The notes beneath the pieces were generated by a model. That model made no database searches, was not told where the DNA came from, and worked only from the letters and a program-made list of their open reading frames with translations. The position numbers and the translations under genes were made by a program. A stretch of 64,000 nucleotides of DNA from Roseovarius indicus (GTDB lineage: Bacteria > Pseudomonadota > Alphaproteobacteria > Rhodobacterales > Rhodobacteraceae): positions 4,092,001-4,156,000 of the forward strand of contig NZ_CP031598.1 in NCBI RefSeq assembly GCF_008728195.1, written 5' to 3'. Below, piece by piece: positions 49,226-58,500 of this stretch (position 1 is the first letter of the stretch; every line of letters begins with the position of its first letter).

Positions 49226-49582
49226 TTACGAGAATCTGCCGGTTTGAGATTGGTAGTCTGGGCGGTCTTTCTGGGCAAGCGCGTTGGGCGCGGAGCCTCC
49301 AAATTGCTCAAGCGTCCGGCGCGCTGCGAGCGACGTTTGGTTTCCCAGAGACGAGTGCGGCCTGACGGCGTTGTAATCGTAGCGCCAGAGCGCCAGCTTG
49401 CACCCGGCGTCGTCCAGAGTGTCGAATATCTTCTCGTTCAAGAGCTCGTCGCGCAAGTTGCCATTGAAGCTTTCAATTAAGGCGTTCTGCTGGGGCTTGC
49501 CCGGGTCGATGTAGTGCCAGGGCACCCCGTTCTTGTCGGCCTACTTCAGGATGGCGCGGCTGGTGAACTCGTTGCCGATGTA
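49226..49582 (-). pseudogene. IS3-family orfB, 3' part (split by IS66)
   Basis: The frame reads VSYIGNEFTSRAILK, then an in-frame TAG (49541-49543), then [37 protein letters not shown] and a C-terminal domain with [11 protein letters not shown]. These are DDE rve-domain segments of IS3-family transposases. The 5' half lies at 52130-52706 across an IS66 insertion, whose left duplicate target site ends at 49590. The in-frame stop makes it nonfunctional. Confidence 0.85.
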
Positions 49583-49649
49583 ACTGACGAGTATCCCTGC
49601 GGCGGAGGCCGTCTGACGGGATTTCGACGTCGGTGCTAAGTCCGACCTT

Positions 49650-50063
49650 ATGGCCGACCATAAGTTCAGACCCGAGTTCGAAGTCCTCTCTGCCGCGGAT
49701 GTGCCGCGTCGGCGATATTGGAGCGATACGGATAAGATCCGGATCGTGGAGGAGAGTTTTCTGGGGCATCGCCAGGTGGCGGCAACGGCACGGCGGCATG
49801 GTGTGTCGCGCTCGCTGCTGACGATATGGCGGCGGCAGTATCGCGACGGTGAGCTTGGCGACGAGACGCCGCCTTCATTCATCTCGCTGGCGGTTTCGCC
49901 CATGGCGCCTGCGGCAGTGCCCGCGACCGCCCAGGAGACGCCGCGCGACACCCCGGACGTTCAGCTCGAGATCGTGCTGAGGAACGGGCGGCGGCTTCTC
50001 GTCCCCTCGTCGGTGGCCCCGGAGGTTTTGGCGCGGCTGCTTCCGGCCCTGGAAGGCCGATGA
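49650..50063 (+). CDS. tnpA: IS66 TnpA
   Basis: The 137-residue protein is the IS66 accessory protein TnpA with an HTH: RYWSDTDKIRIVEESFLG then ARRHGVSRSLLTIWRRQYRDG. The C-terminal half is proline-rich. The stop overlaps the start of tnpB by 4 bp (ATGA), indicating coupled translation. Confidence 0.9.
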   Translation: MADHKFRPEFEVLSAADVPRRRYWSDTDKIRIVEESFLGHRQVAATARRHGVSRSLLTIWRRQYRDGELGDETPPSFISLAVSPMAPAAVPATAQETPRDTPDVQLEIVLRNGRRLLVPSSVAPEVLARLLPALEGR

Positions 50064-50410
50064 TCGCCTTCCCGGCGGGGGTGCGAGTGTGGATCGCAGG
50101 CGGGGTCACCGACATGCGGCGCGGCATGAACACCCTGGCGCTGACGGTGCAGCAGGGTCTGGGGCGCGATCCGCATGCCGGCGAGATCTTCTGCTTTCGC
50201 GGGCGCAAAGGCGACCTCGTCAAACTGCTGTGGCACGACGGGGTCGGCATGTCGCTCTACACCAAGCGGCTGGAGGCCGGGAAGTTCATCTGGCCAACCA
50301 GTGGGAGCGGCGACGCGGTGCAGATCTCTGCGGCCCAGCTCGGGTATCTTCTGGAGGGGATCGACTGGCGCAATCCGCGCTGGACCCAACGCCCTGCAAA
50401 GGCGGGGTAA
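50060..50410 (+). CDS. tnpB: IS66 TnpB (Orf2)
   Basis: The 116-residue protein has the TnpB signature of IS66-family elements: VWIAGGVTDMRRGMNTLA, then FCFRGRKGDLVKLLWHDG and GMSLYTKRLEAGKFIWP. It overlaps tnpA by 4 bp. Its role in transposition is required in several IS66-type elements, but mechanism is uncertain. Confidence 0.92.
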   Translation: MIAFPAGVRVWIAGGVTDMRRGMNTLALTVQQGLGRDPHAGEIFCFRGRKGDLVKLLWHDGVGMSLYTKRLEAGKFIWPTSGSGDAVQISAAQLGYLLEGIDWRNPRWTQRPAKAG

Positions 50411-50470
50411 ATCGGCGTCATTCGCCTTATTTGCATGGGCTTTCCAATACCGGAATGGTAAGTCTTGGCC

Positions 50471-52096
50471 ATGTCAGATGCCGCTTCCGAGATCGCCAGA
50501 TTGCGCGCCGCGCTCGCGGCCTCGGAGGCCCGTGCGGCGGCAGCCGAGAGCGAGCTGGGGCAGGCCCGGGCGGTGGTCTCGACCTCCGAGGCGATGATCA
50601 AGCATCTCCGGCTCGAGATCGCCAAGCTCCGGCGCGAGCAATACGGCCACAGCTCGGAACGCCGCGACCGCCTGATCGACCAGATGGAATTGCAGCTCGA
50701 GGAACTCGAGGCCGCGGCCACCGAAGACGAGATCGCCGCCGAGAAGGTGGCGAAGACCATGACCGTCGCCGGGCTCAAACGTCGCCGTCCGGCGCGCAAG
50801 CCCTTCCCGGAGCATCTGCCGCGCGAGCACGTGGTGATCGCGGCGCCCACAGCCTGTTCCTGCTGCGGCTCGGATCGCATCGTGAAGATGGGTGAGGATG
50901 TCACCGAGACGCTCGAAGTCATTCCCCGGCAGTGGAAGGTAATCCAGACGGTCCGGGAGAAGTTCACCTGCCGCCATTGCGAGAAGATCAGCCAGCCGCC
51001 GGCGCCGTTCCACCCCACGCCCCGTGGCTGGGCCGGTCCGAACCTGCTGGCGATGATCCTCTTCGAGAAGTTCGGCCAGCACCAGCCTTTGAACCGCCAG
51101 GCCGAACGCTATGCGAAGGAAGGTGTCGAGATCAGCCTCTCGACTCTTGCCGATCAGGTCGGGGCCTGCGCTGCTGCGCTCGAGCCGATCCATGCGCTGA
51201 TCCGCGCGCATGTCCTCGCCGCCGAGCGGCTGCACGGCGACGACACGACGGTGCCGCTGCTGGCGAAGGGCGGCACGCAAACCGCGCGGCTCTGGACCTA
51301 TGTCCGGGACGACCGCCCCTTCGGCGGCGACAGCCCACCTGCCGCGCTGTTCCACTTCTCGCGTGACCGTGGAATGGCCAACCCCAACCGGCATCTCGCC
51401 GGATGGCAGGGCATTCTGCAAGCCGATGCCTATGGCGGCTACAATGACCTCTACCGCGCCGACCGCGATCCGGGGCCCGTCGAGTCTGCGCTCTGCTGGA
51501 GCCATGCCCGGCGCAAGTTCTTCGAGCTCGCCGACATCAAGGGGAATGCCCGGAAGGGCAAGCCGGCTCATGACATCTCCCCAATCGCGCTGGAGGCCGT
51601 CGCCCGAATAGACGCGATCTTCGACATCGAACGCGGGATCAATGGCCTGACGGCTGCGGACCGTCAGGTGGCCAGGCACCAGCTGTCCCGGCCTCTGGTC
51701 GAGGAGCTTCATGACTGGCTGCGTGCCGAGCGCGACCGGCTGTCGAGGCACAATCCGGTCGCCAAGGCGATCGACTACATGTTCAAAGCGGAGCGCTGGC
51801 CCGCCTTCACCCGGTTCCTCGACGATGGCAGGGTCTGCCTGACGAACAATGCGGCGGAGCGGGCGCTGCGCGGTGTCGCGCTTGGCCGCAGGTCCTGGCT
51901 CTTCGCCGGCTCCGAGCGCGGCGGGGACCGCGCAGCATTCATGTATTCCCTGATCGTCACCGCCAAGATGAACGACGTCGATCCTCAGGCCTGGCTCGCC
52001 GATGTCCTGGCCAGACTGCCCGGCACGACGGCTTCTCGGGTGCCGGATCTGCTGCCATGGAACTGGAAGGCGTCCGAACTTCGCCGAGCGGGCTAA
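50471..52096 (+). CDS. tnpC: IS66 transposase TnpC
   Basis: The ATG at 50471 begins MSDAASEIARLRAAL, a coiled-coil-like N-terminus. A zinc-finger-like pair (CSCCGSD and CRHCEK) lies near 135-175. The DDE core has LHGDDTTVPLL (about 255), QADAYGGYNDL (about 320) and the C-terminal acidic residue in NNAAERALRGVALGR (about 460). The full 541 residues are the usual length. The open frame ends 25 bp before the right end of the element. Confidence 0.93.
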   Translation: MSDAASEIARLRAALAASEARAAAAESELGQARAVVSTSEAMIKHLRLEIAKLRREQYGHSSERRDRLIDQMELQLEELEAAATEDEIAAEKVAKTMTVAGLKRRRPARKPFPEHLPREHVVIAAPTACSCCGSDRIVKMGEDVTETLEVIPRQWKVIQTVREKFTCRHCEKISQPPAPFHPTPRGWAGPNLLAMILFEKFGQHQPLNRQAERYAKEGVEISLSTLADQVGACAAALEPIHALIRAHVLAAERLHGDDTTVPLLAKGGTQTARLWTYVRDDRPFGGDSPPAALFHFSRDRGMANPNRHLAGWQGILQADAYGGYNDLYRADRDPGPVESALCWSHARRKFFELADIKGNARKGKPAHDISPIALEAVARIDAIFDIERGINGLTAADRQVARHQLSRPLVEELHDWLRAERDRLSRHNPVAKAIDYMFKAERWPAFTRFLDDGRVCLTNNAAERALRGVALGRRSWLFAGSERGGDRAAFMYSLIVTAKMNDVDPQAWLADVLARLPGTTASRVPDLLPWNWKASELRRAG

Positions 52097-52129
52097 CCCG
52101 CGGCCCACGCCGGATGGTTACACTGACGA

Positions 52130-52706
52130 TGCAAGCGGGCTTTTCGTAGTTCCGCACCAGCGCATCCAGCTCGCGGGCGACACGGGTGACCGACATGCTG
52201 GTGTCGGCGATCAGGCACAGGTTTTCCCGGCAGCAATCGCCGATCACCGCCAGAATGCGGAACTTGCGCGAGGCGCCGAAGCTGTCGGCCAGAAAGTCGA
52301 GCGACCAGCGGGCATTGGGATGCGCCGCCTCCGGCAGCAGCGTGCGAGACCCACGGGCCCGCTCGCGTCCACGCAGTCACTTCACCGACAGCCCTTGTTC
52401 CCGGTAGAGCTGATAAAGCTTCTTGTGGTTCATGAGCATGCCCTTGCGCTCTAGCAGGGTACCGATCCAACGATAGCCGAACCGGCGCCGCTTTCCGGCG
52501 ATCTCCTTCATCTCCTCGCGGATCTCGGGGCAGTCCGGCGGGCGTCTGCGCCGGACTGTCTTGGGATCGACACCGACAAGCTGGCAGGCCTGGCGTTGCG
52601 AGATCTCATGATCCCGCATTGCCCTGAGCGCCGCCTCTCGCCGCTTGGTCAATGTCGTCAGTAATGGGATGACCCGCGCCGCATCCAGACGCCAATGTTG
52701 GCGCAA
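52130..52706 (-). pseudogene. IS3-family orfB, 5' part with in-frame stop
   Basis: The frame reads MRQHWRLDAARVIPLL, then HEISQRQACQLVGVDPKTV, and YRWIGTLLERKGMLMNHKKL in split motifs, an in-frame TGA (52377-52379) in place of an Arg/Lys codon, then LCLIADTSMSVTRVARELD and KPACIVS up to the IS66 target site. The 3' part is at 49226-49582. Two in-frame stops and the IS66 insertion make it dead. Confidence 0.85.
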
Positions 52707-52756
52707 TTGAACTCAAGGAGGATTGACGGGTGTGTACATAACCAAACCCCGAAACT

Positions 52757-52860
52757 GCTGTGTATGGCATCGATATTGGGAAGAAGATCTTTCATGTCGT
52801 CGCGATGGATGCCGAGGGGTACCCCATACAGCGCGGAAAGTTTGCTCGAAGGAGTTTGAC
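52757..52860 (+). pseudogene. IS110-family transposase N-terminal remnant
   Basis: The frame from 52757 reads VYGIDIGKKIFHVVAMDA, then EGYPIQRGKFARRSL, matching the N-terminal RuvC-like part of IS110 transposases. It stops being recognisable after about 35 codons. It is unrelated to the two larger IS110 copies and shows another IS110 lineage in this deposit. Confidence 0.65.
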
Positions 52861-53016
52861 AGCGCCTTCAGGACCGGTTCCGGAAGGCCGCCTTTCCGCG
52901 GGTCGGGAACGTGGACGAGCGCCCGCTTTTTCTCATCGGCAACCAAAGGTCGGCTTACCCGTGCCGCGACGGTGTAACAGGCGCGGCGTGTCCGGCGCGA
53001 TGTGCGGCGGGTGTCG

Positions 53017-54150
53017 TCACGCCTGCGTTCTCAGCGCGGGCGGTTCGGCGGCAAGCGCCTCTTCGCGTTCGAGAAACATCCGGACGGCGACCAGGATGTG
53101 ATAGAAGGTCGAGGCCGGCATCATGTCGGAGACCAGGTCGCCATCGGTGGTGCGCTTGTCATACCAGCCGCCGGTGACCGGCACGTCGAGATAGTCACGC
53201 CGAAGCATGGCGAGGATCGTTTCCGGGTCGGCGCCGCCGGGCAGGGCATGGCCACGGCGCTCGAGCACGATCGAGGCCTTGAGCAGCTCGGTCTGCGGCC
53301 AGCAGCGGCGCGTCGTGGCCCGCGGAACCGAGTGGTCGGGCAGGGCGCCCGAGCCATCGCGCGCCGCCCAGGCCGTGTCGAAGATGCGGGCGAGATCGAC
53401 CCCGGTGTCCTGGCGGGTGACCTCTTCGTAGGCGTCGATCAGGAAGATCCACTCGGTCATGTGGCCCGGTTCGACCACCTGATCGGCGACGCGCGGCTGC
53501 CAGTCCGGCTCGAAGCGCTCGAAGACCGAGCCGTCGGGTTGCAGGAACACGGTGCGGAAGAGGTCGAGGCATTCGTCGGCGATGGCCTTGAACCGCGGCT
53601 CGCCGGTCGCGTCGTACAGCGCGGTCGCGCATTCGAAGAGGTGCATATGGGGGTTCTGGCGGCGTATCCCGGCGCCGGTACCGCATTCGTGCCAGCCCTT
53701 GGGCGCCTTGAGCCGGGCCAGCATGGCCTCTGCCTTGGCCAGTTCGGGCGCGATGTCGTAGCCCAGCCGGATCAGGGCCGAGGCCGCCAGCAACACGAAG
53801 GCCACGTCATAGAGATCGTTCGGCGCCGACCGGATCGTGCCGTCGGGATTGAACTGCGCGGCCAGGTGGCCGGTGTCGCGGTGGATGCCCTTGTCGAGGA
53901 GGGTGGCGAACAGGGCGCGCGCGGTGTCGCCGAGATCGGCCAGCCCGGGTTCAAGGGCGGCGCCGGTCGCAAAGCAATAGGCCTGACGCGCCTGCACGCG
54001 AAGGCGCTTGGTCATGTCTTCGAGGGGCTGACCGTCGTGATCGAGCGCTTCCCAGGCGAGACCGCTCGACCTGTCCAGCCCTTTGCCGGACCATAAGGGG
54101 AATGCACGGTTTACCAACCAATTGCTGATCGGATGATTCTCCATAAACAA
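53017..54150 (-). CDS. AGE-type N-acylglucosamine 2-epimerase family protein
   Basis: The 377-residue (alpha/alpha)6 barrel protein resembles mannose-6-phosphate isomerase/N-acylglucosamine 2-epimerase. Conserved His residues appear in PHMHLFECATALYD (about 166-179), VEPGHMTEWIF (about 236) and MPASTFYHILVAV (about 350). It interconverts sugar epimers such as GlcNAc/ManNAc or mannose/glucose. Its G+C is higher than in the adjacent locus and IS debris flanks both sides, suggesting independent origin. An ATG two codons in (MENHP) is an alternative start. A role in making a precursor for the CMP-sugar is only a possibility. Confidence 0.8.
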   Translation of the reverse strand: MFMENHPISNWLVNRAFPLWSGKGLDRSSGLAWEALDHDGQPLEDMTKRLRVQARQAYCFATGAALEPGLADLGDTARALFATLLDKGIHRDTGHLAAQFNPDGTIRSAPNDLYDVAFVLLAASALIRLGYDIAPELAKAEAMLARLKAPKGWHECGTGAGIRRQNPHMHLFECATALYDATGEPRFKAIADECLDLFRTVFLQPDGSVFERFEPDWQPRVADQVVEPGHMTEWIFLIDAYEEVTRQDTGVDLARIFDTAWAARDGSGALPDHSVPRATTRRCWPQTELLKASIVLERRGHALPGGADPETILAMLRRDYLDVPVTGGWYDKRTTDGDLVSDMMPASTFYHILVAVRMFLEREEALAAEPPALRTQA

Positions 54151-54457
54151 TCACCTGTTTCTTGCAAATGCCGTCGACGGTCTCGTAAACGAGAGTACTC
54201 ATGACGTGACAGACATACTAAAGCAAGCAAATCTGCACCACCAATGGCGAATGGTGGAAAGATCACCGGTTATCTTGGAATCCCTGCCCGGAGATCGACT
54301 GCTTTCGACGAAGTGGCGCTTTTCATGGCAGGATCATGCCGCTTTCCAGTGGAGCGGCGCGCGGACTCCTCCAAGCGAAGGTGCGAAATCCAAGCCGGTC
54401 GTAGCCGTGAATCCCCTGAGCGTTCCGCTCGCGTGGCCAATCAGCTGAGGACGCCAC
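54151..54457. other. 307-bp gap upstream of the epimerase gene
   Basis: No credible gene is seen. The frame 54206-54448 has no family features. The left 60 bp must contain the promoter of the minus-strand epimerase gene; nothing diagnostic is visible. Confidence 0.4.
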
Positions 54458-54861
54458 TTACGGCTTCTTGATCCACCACACCGCGCCAAGGACGTGAAGC
54501 TCGGTTTTCCAGCGTTTTGCGAGCCGCGATACCTCGGTCATTATGTCGTAATGGTTGGGGTCGAAATCGTGTCCTGAGACGATCCCGCCCGATTTGACCA
54601 GTTTCCCCCAGTGCTGAAGGTTCTCCAGAAAAATCGGATTCGTGTGAACGGCGTCGTCAAAGAACAAATCCACGGGCTCAGACCAGTCGAGGAAGTCCTT
54701 GGGGGAATATCCTTTGTGCTGAGTTATGTTCGCGCAATCCTTGACGTTTTCGGCAAACACCTCCGGGCTCAGATCGGGTGCGTCGAACTCGGCTTTCACC
54801 TTGTCCATCCATGCCGCGTGCTCCCAAGGGTCGATACAGTGCACAGTCACTGTTGGGTCTG
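54458..54861 (-). pseudogene. SAM-dependent methyltransferase, 3' fragment
   Basis: About 134 codons of a class I methyltransferase of the Methyltransf_24 type are present: VHCIDPWEHAAW, then PVDLFFDDAVHTNP, and GKLVKSGGIVSGHDF with the conserved GHDF. The 5' part with the SAM-binding glycine motif is missing because an IS3-type end (TGAGGTGCCCC, from about 54862) cuts the frame. The gene is therefore broken. Its original start is not in the window. Confidence 0.7.
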
Positions 54862-55193
54862 TGAGGTGCCCCTAGATTTGTAGACGCTTTGCCCCTTTAC
54901 TTTGAGGCGAGGAGGCCGACATGGGGACAAGCAATTACAGTGATGAGTTCAAGCGGGACGCGGTGCATCAGATCACCGTGCGGGGGTCTCCGGTTCGAGA
55001 GGTGTCGCAGCGTTTGGGCGTCAGCACGCATTCTCTTTACAAGTGGCTGAAGCTGTTCGCGGAGCCGGTTCCAAAGCCCGGCGTGGATCATGAAGCTGAG
55101 AGCCGGCGGCTGAAGCGCGAGTTGGCCAAGGTGACCGAGGAGCGCGACATCCTAACCAACCGTTCCGGGCCGCAGCCCGCCTGTGCGCGGTAG
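54862..55193 (+). pseudogene. IS3-family element remnant (orfA, truncated)
   Basis: The segment begins at about 54862 with an IS3-type end and contains orfA from 54921: MGTSNYSDEFKRDAVHQI, then VSQRLGVSTHSLYKWLKLF (HTH) and VTEERDIL, the leucine-zipper part of IS3 OrfA. It then loses homology at about 55156, before the stop. No orfB follows. Confidence 0.75.
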
Positions 55194-55385
55194 AAACAGC
55201 CTGTGTTACGCTCTTGGCGAAGGGCAGTTGCCGATCGCTTTTTGGTGGGCTGGACCCCGTTAAAAAACGTGGCACATGGGCCGATGCGCACTTGAGAGTG
55301 GTGACGTCGCAGTCGCGGCGATCCCGGTTAGGAAGATGAAGAACTTGCATGGCCCACGCCCTTCGCCTTGAACGGAGGAGATGCC

Positions 55386-55637
55386 ATGTCAAAGCGCAAG
55401 ACCGGCGACCACCCGGATTTGAAGATGGTCAACCCCGCAGCGGCCGCGATCGATATTGGCTCAACGATGCATATGGCGGCGGTGAACCCGTCCACCTGTG
55501 ACATGCCGGTGCGCGCTTTCGGCACCTTCACCCAGGACCTGCATGCCTTGGCCGATTGGTTTCTCGATTGCGGTGTCACCAGCGTGGCGATGGAGTCGAC
55601 CGGCGTCTACTGGATACCGGCGTTCGAGATCCTCGAA
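55386..55637 (+). pseudogene. IS110-family transposase N-terminal fragment, cut by an IS3 element
   Basis: The frame starting MSKRKTGDHPDLK carries AAAIDIGSTMHMAAV and VAMESTGVYWIPAFEILE, the RuvC-like part of IS110-family transposases. Its homology stops at about 55637, exactly where the IS3 element end begins. About 190 bp of noncoding sequence lies upstream and could be its left end. This is a third IS110 type distinct from copies 1 and 2. Confidence 0.78.
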
Positions 55638-55712
55638 GTGTCCGTCTTCAGGGTTTTTCGGACAAGTCGTTTGTTTTGGTAACGGAGGCTCTGGCTCGGT
55701 TTCTGTTTGAGT

Positions 55713-56703
55713 TTAGGCGGCCGCGGCTTTGTGCTGCAACCGGCGCTTTCGGATTGTCTGTTTCTTGATCTCCTCTCTCATTTTCAGGATCGTCCGACCC
55801 CGACCGTGGTGGACGTCGGCCGGCGTTAGGTTATCCAGGCTCTCGTGGTATCGCCGAGTGTTGTAGTATCCGACGAAGGCGCCGATCTGGCGTTCAAGAT
55901 CCCCCGGCAGATAGTAGTTCTCCAGCAGAACCCGGTTCTTCATGGTCTGGTGCCAGCGTTCGATCTTGCCCTGGGTCTGTGGGTGGTGCGGCGCTCCGCG
56001 GACGTGATCCATACCCTTGGTATCGAGGTAGTCGGCCAAGTCGGCCGCAACATAGGACGAGCCGTTGTCGCTGAGCAGCCGGGGCTTGTGAACGACTGTC
56101 GCATGAGCACAGCCCGAGGTCTCCAGCGCCTGATCCAGCGTGTCCGTCACATCCACGGCCTTCATTGTCGTGCAGAGCTTCCACGCGATGATGTAGCGGC
56201 TGTAATCGTCGAGGATCGTGCTGAGATAGAACCAGCCCCAACCGATGACCTTGAGATAGGTGAAGTCGGTTTGCCAGAGTTCGGTGGGCCGAGTTGTCTT
56301 GTCCCGGAACTCATCGGCGGCACGGATCACCACATGGGCCGGAGCCGTGATCAGGTCCTCGGCCTTGAGAATGCGGTATGCCGAGGACTCAGATACAAAA
56401 TACCGTTTCTCATCGGTGTATTTGACAGCCAATTCCCGTGGCGTCAGATCCTCATGATCCAGCGCGAACTCAACGAAGGCGTCGCGGATCTCGTCCGGGA
56501 TGCGGTTCCACACCGACCGAGGCCGCGGGGACGTGTCACGCAAAGCGTCAACGCCGCCATCGGCCCACCGCGCATACCACTGGTAATAGGTGCTGCTGGG
56601 AATGCCGAGCATGGCCAGGGTCCGCCTGACCGGCAAATGCGAGGCTTCGACTGTCCGACTGATCTCGAGCTTCTCCGAGGCCGCCCTTGCGGCAGATTTG
56701 GCC
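55713..56703 (-). CDS. IS3-family transposase OrfB
   Basis: The frame is open from about 56703. The conservative start is a TTG at 56636; an upstream or frameshifted start is likely. It carries the HTH-like STYYQWYARW, then the rve catalytic core: WQTDFTYLKVIGWGWFYLS, STILDDYSRYIIAWK, then LLSDNGSSYVAADLADYL and the final Glu in HPQTQGKIERWHQTMKNR. The DDE triad is thus complete. Downstream is the element end. The protein probably is made by fusion with OrfA. Confidence 0.85.
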
Positions 56704-56734
56704 TAGCCAACTCGCCTGCCGGGTATCAGACATC

Positions 56735-57109
56735 TCATGCGTCGTCCTCCCCATCCCCGAACGTGCTTTTTTTGAGCAGCCTGTTCTCCAGTGTCAGCTC
56801 CGCGACCACTTCTTTCAGCGCGGCTGCCTCAGAGCGCAGTCCCTTGACCTCGGGAGCTGTCGCCTGACGGGCCGCGTCACCCGCCAGCCGGTTCTTCCCA
56901 GCCTCAAGAAATTCCTTCGACCAGCTGTAATAAAGGCTCTCGGCGATCCCTTCACGACGGCACAGGGCCGCTATGCTTTCTTCGCCCCGCATTCCGGCAA
57001 GCACGATGCGGATCTTCTCCTCCGCCGAGTAGTGCTTACGGGTCTTACGCTTGATACCCCTGACAAGCTTGTCAGCAGCATCCTTGGATGTTCCGGATTT
57101 CTTGTTCAT
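56735..57109 (-). CDS. IS3-family OrfA
   Basis: The ATG at 57109 begins MNKKSGTSKDAADKL; longer frames extend into IS110 copy 2 and are not natural. The HTH region is YSAEEKIRIVLAGMRGEES, then ALCRREGIAESLYYSWSKE, followed by a leucine-zipper-like VVAELTLENRLLKK. It ends 31 bp before the orfB frame opens. Its first codons are shared with the tail of IS110 copy 1 at 28454-28469. Confidence 0.85.
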   Translation of the reverse strand: MNKKSGTSKDAADKLVRGIKRKTRKHYSAEEKIRIVLAGMRGEESIAALCRREGIAESLYYSWSKEFLEAGKNRLAGDAARQATAPEVKGLRSEAAALKEVVAELTLENRLLKKSTFGDGEDDA

Positions 57110-57346
57110 CTTCGCTCCATTATGGCTTCGATGAACCAGAAATCCTTCTGTAATCGGGCCTGGTTTTGCAAGGATATAGCGACTGAAGGTGCATGCTTCT
57201 GTCTGTGATCTGCATATCGCACTCACATAATGCGGTTGGCTTTGGCTCGGGAAAGCCCATCTCCGTTGAGCTACCCCCCGAAATTCGGACAGTGACGTAA
57301 GCCACGATTTGCAGTCTGCTGATCTTCGACGAGAAGGAGATCAGAG

Positions 57347-57640
57347 ATGTCGAAACGCAAGCAGCACGCGCCTGAGTTCAAGGCGAAGGTCGCGCTGGAA
57401 GCCCTGAAGGGTGAAGAGACGGCGGCCGAGCTGGCGAGCCGGTTCGGAGTGCATCCGACGATGATCCATCAATGGAAGCGCGGCCTGCTCGAAGGCGCGT
57501 CCGGCGTGTTCGAGCGTGGGGGCCGAAAGAGACCCGAGATCGACGAGGAGCAGGTGAAGGAGCTCCACGCCAAGATCGGGGAGCTGGCGGTGGCCAACTC
57601 TTTTTTGGAACGAAAGCTGAAGCCCTGGGGCGGGAAGTGA
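57347..57640 (+). CDS. IS3-family OrfA with a TTTTTTG frameshift site
   Basis: The 97-residue OrfA has HTH segments PEFKAKVALEALKGEET, then LASRFGVHPTMIHQWKRG, and a leucine-rich tail ending LERKLKPW. In its frame the heptamer T-TTT-TTG (57601-57607) is a canonical -1 slippery site, just before the stop, and the orfB frame is at -1. The OrfAB transposase would result. Confidence 0.9.
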   Translation: MSKRKQHAPEFKAKVALEALKGEETAAELASRFGVHPTMIHQWKRGLLEGASGVFERGGRKRPEIDEEQVKELHAKIGELAVANSFLERKLKPWGGK

Positions 57641-57648
57641 GGCGCGGT

Positions 57649-58500
57649 ATGATCGAGCCTGACCATCCTCAGCTGTCCATCGGTCAGCAGTGCAGGCTGC
57701 TGTCGATTGCGCGCTCGTCCTATTACGACGAGCCGAAGGGAGAGACCGCACAGAACCTCGGCCTGATGCGGCAGATCGACGAGCAGTTCCTGGAGACACC
57801 GTTCTTCGGTGTCCGCCAGATGACCTGGCACCTGCGCAATGACGGGCATCTCGTGAAAGAGAAGCGAATACGCCGGCTAATGCGCCTCATGGGGCTGATG
57901 CCGATTTACCAGAAGCCCAACACGAGCAGGCCGGCGAAAGGACACAAGACCTATCCTTACCTTCTGAAAGGGCTGCACGTGGATCGTCCGAACCAGGTCT
58001 GGTGCTCGGACATCACCTACCTGCCCATGCGCCGCGGGTTCCTATACCTCATAGCGATCATGGACTGGCACACGCGCAAGGTTCTATCCTGGCGGATCTC
58101 GAACACCCTGGAGGCCGACTTCTGCGTCGAAGCGCTGAGCGAGGCCATCCACAAGTTCGGCCCGCCCGAGATCATGAACACGGATCAGGGCAGTCAGTTC
58201 ACGTCCTTCGCCTGGACCGACCGGCTCCGCCGATCCGGTGTGCACATCTCGATGGATGGGAAAGGCCGATTCCTCGACAACATCTTCATCGAGCGGCTGT
58301 GGCGAACCCTGAAATACGAATGCGTCTACTTGCATGCCTGGGAGACCGGATCAGAGACGAAAGGGGCTATCCAGAAATGGATGACCTTCTACAACCACCG
58401 GCGTCCTCACTCAGCCCTCGGCGGCAAGCCACCGGCGCTGGTTTATTGGCAGAGACATGATATCAACCAACCCGATCAGCAGGTGCAAAGAGTAGCTTAA
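57649..58500 (+). CDS. IS3-family OrfB (DDE transposase)
   Basis: The ATG at 57649 gives 283 residues; the frame is open further upstream for OrfAB fusion. The HTH part includes QQCRLLSIARSSYYDEP and FFGVRQMTWHLRNDGH. The catalytic core has VWCSDITYLPMRRGFLYL, then IMNTDQGSQFTS and RFLDNIFIERLWRTLKYE, giving D, D and E in order. Ends NHRRPHSALGGKPPALVYW are family-typical. It appears functional. Confidence 0.92.
   Translation: MIEPDHPQLSIGQQCRLLSIARSSYYDEPKGETAQNLGLMRQIDEQFLETPFFGVRQMTWHLRNDGHLVKEKRIRRLMRLMGLMPIYQKPNTSRPAKGHKTYPYLLKGLHVDRPNQVWCSDITYLPMRRGFLYLIAIMDWHTRKVLSWRISNTLEADFCVEALSEAIHKFGPPEIMNTDQGSQFTSFAWTDRLRRSGVHISMDGKGRFLDNIFIERLWRTLKYECVYLHAWETGSETKGAIQKWMTFYNHRRPHSALGGKPPALVYWQRHDINQPDQQVQRVA

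Larger units (their letters stand above)
49591..52121 (+). mobile_element. IS66-family insertion sequence, intact
   Basis: The element of 2531 bp carries tnpA, tnpB and tnpC. Its ends are related inverted repeats (GTATCCCTGCGGCGG at the left; the right end read inward begins GTAACCATCCGGCGT). It is flanked by an 8-bp direct duplication ACTGACGA at 49583-49590 and 52122-52129, the target-site size typical of IS66. It interrupts an IS3-family orfB. The three genes all appear intact, so recent transposition is plausible. Confidence 0.93.
55638..57109 (-). mobile_element. IS3-family element with orfA and orfB
   Basis: The right boundary at about 55638 carries an end with CGGACA and GTAACGGAG core motifs. 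The same cores occur in the repeat at 59723-59767 bordering IS110 copy 2, which may be the other end of this element. OrfA (56735-57109) and orfB (55713-56703) are both present. Insertion of IS110 copy 2 just upstream of orfA has separated the left end. Boundaries are inferred, not certain. Confidence 0.65.

Noticed and set aside
50474..52108. 544-codon minus-strand frame opposite IS66 tnpC
   Set aside because: Antisense shadow of tnpC, whose DDE motifs are intact.
54206..54448. 81-codon + strand frame upstream of the methyltransferase fragment
   Set aside because: No ribosome site, no conserved pattern and it sits in a gap between IS debris.
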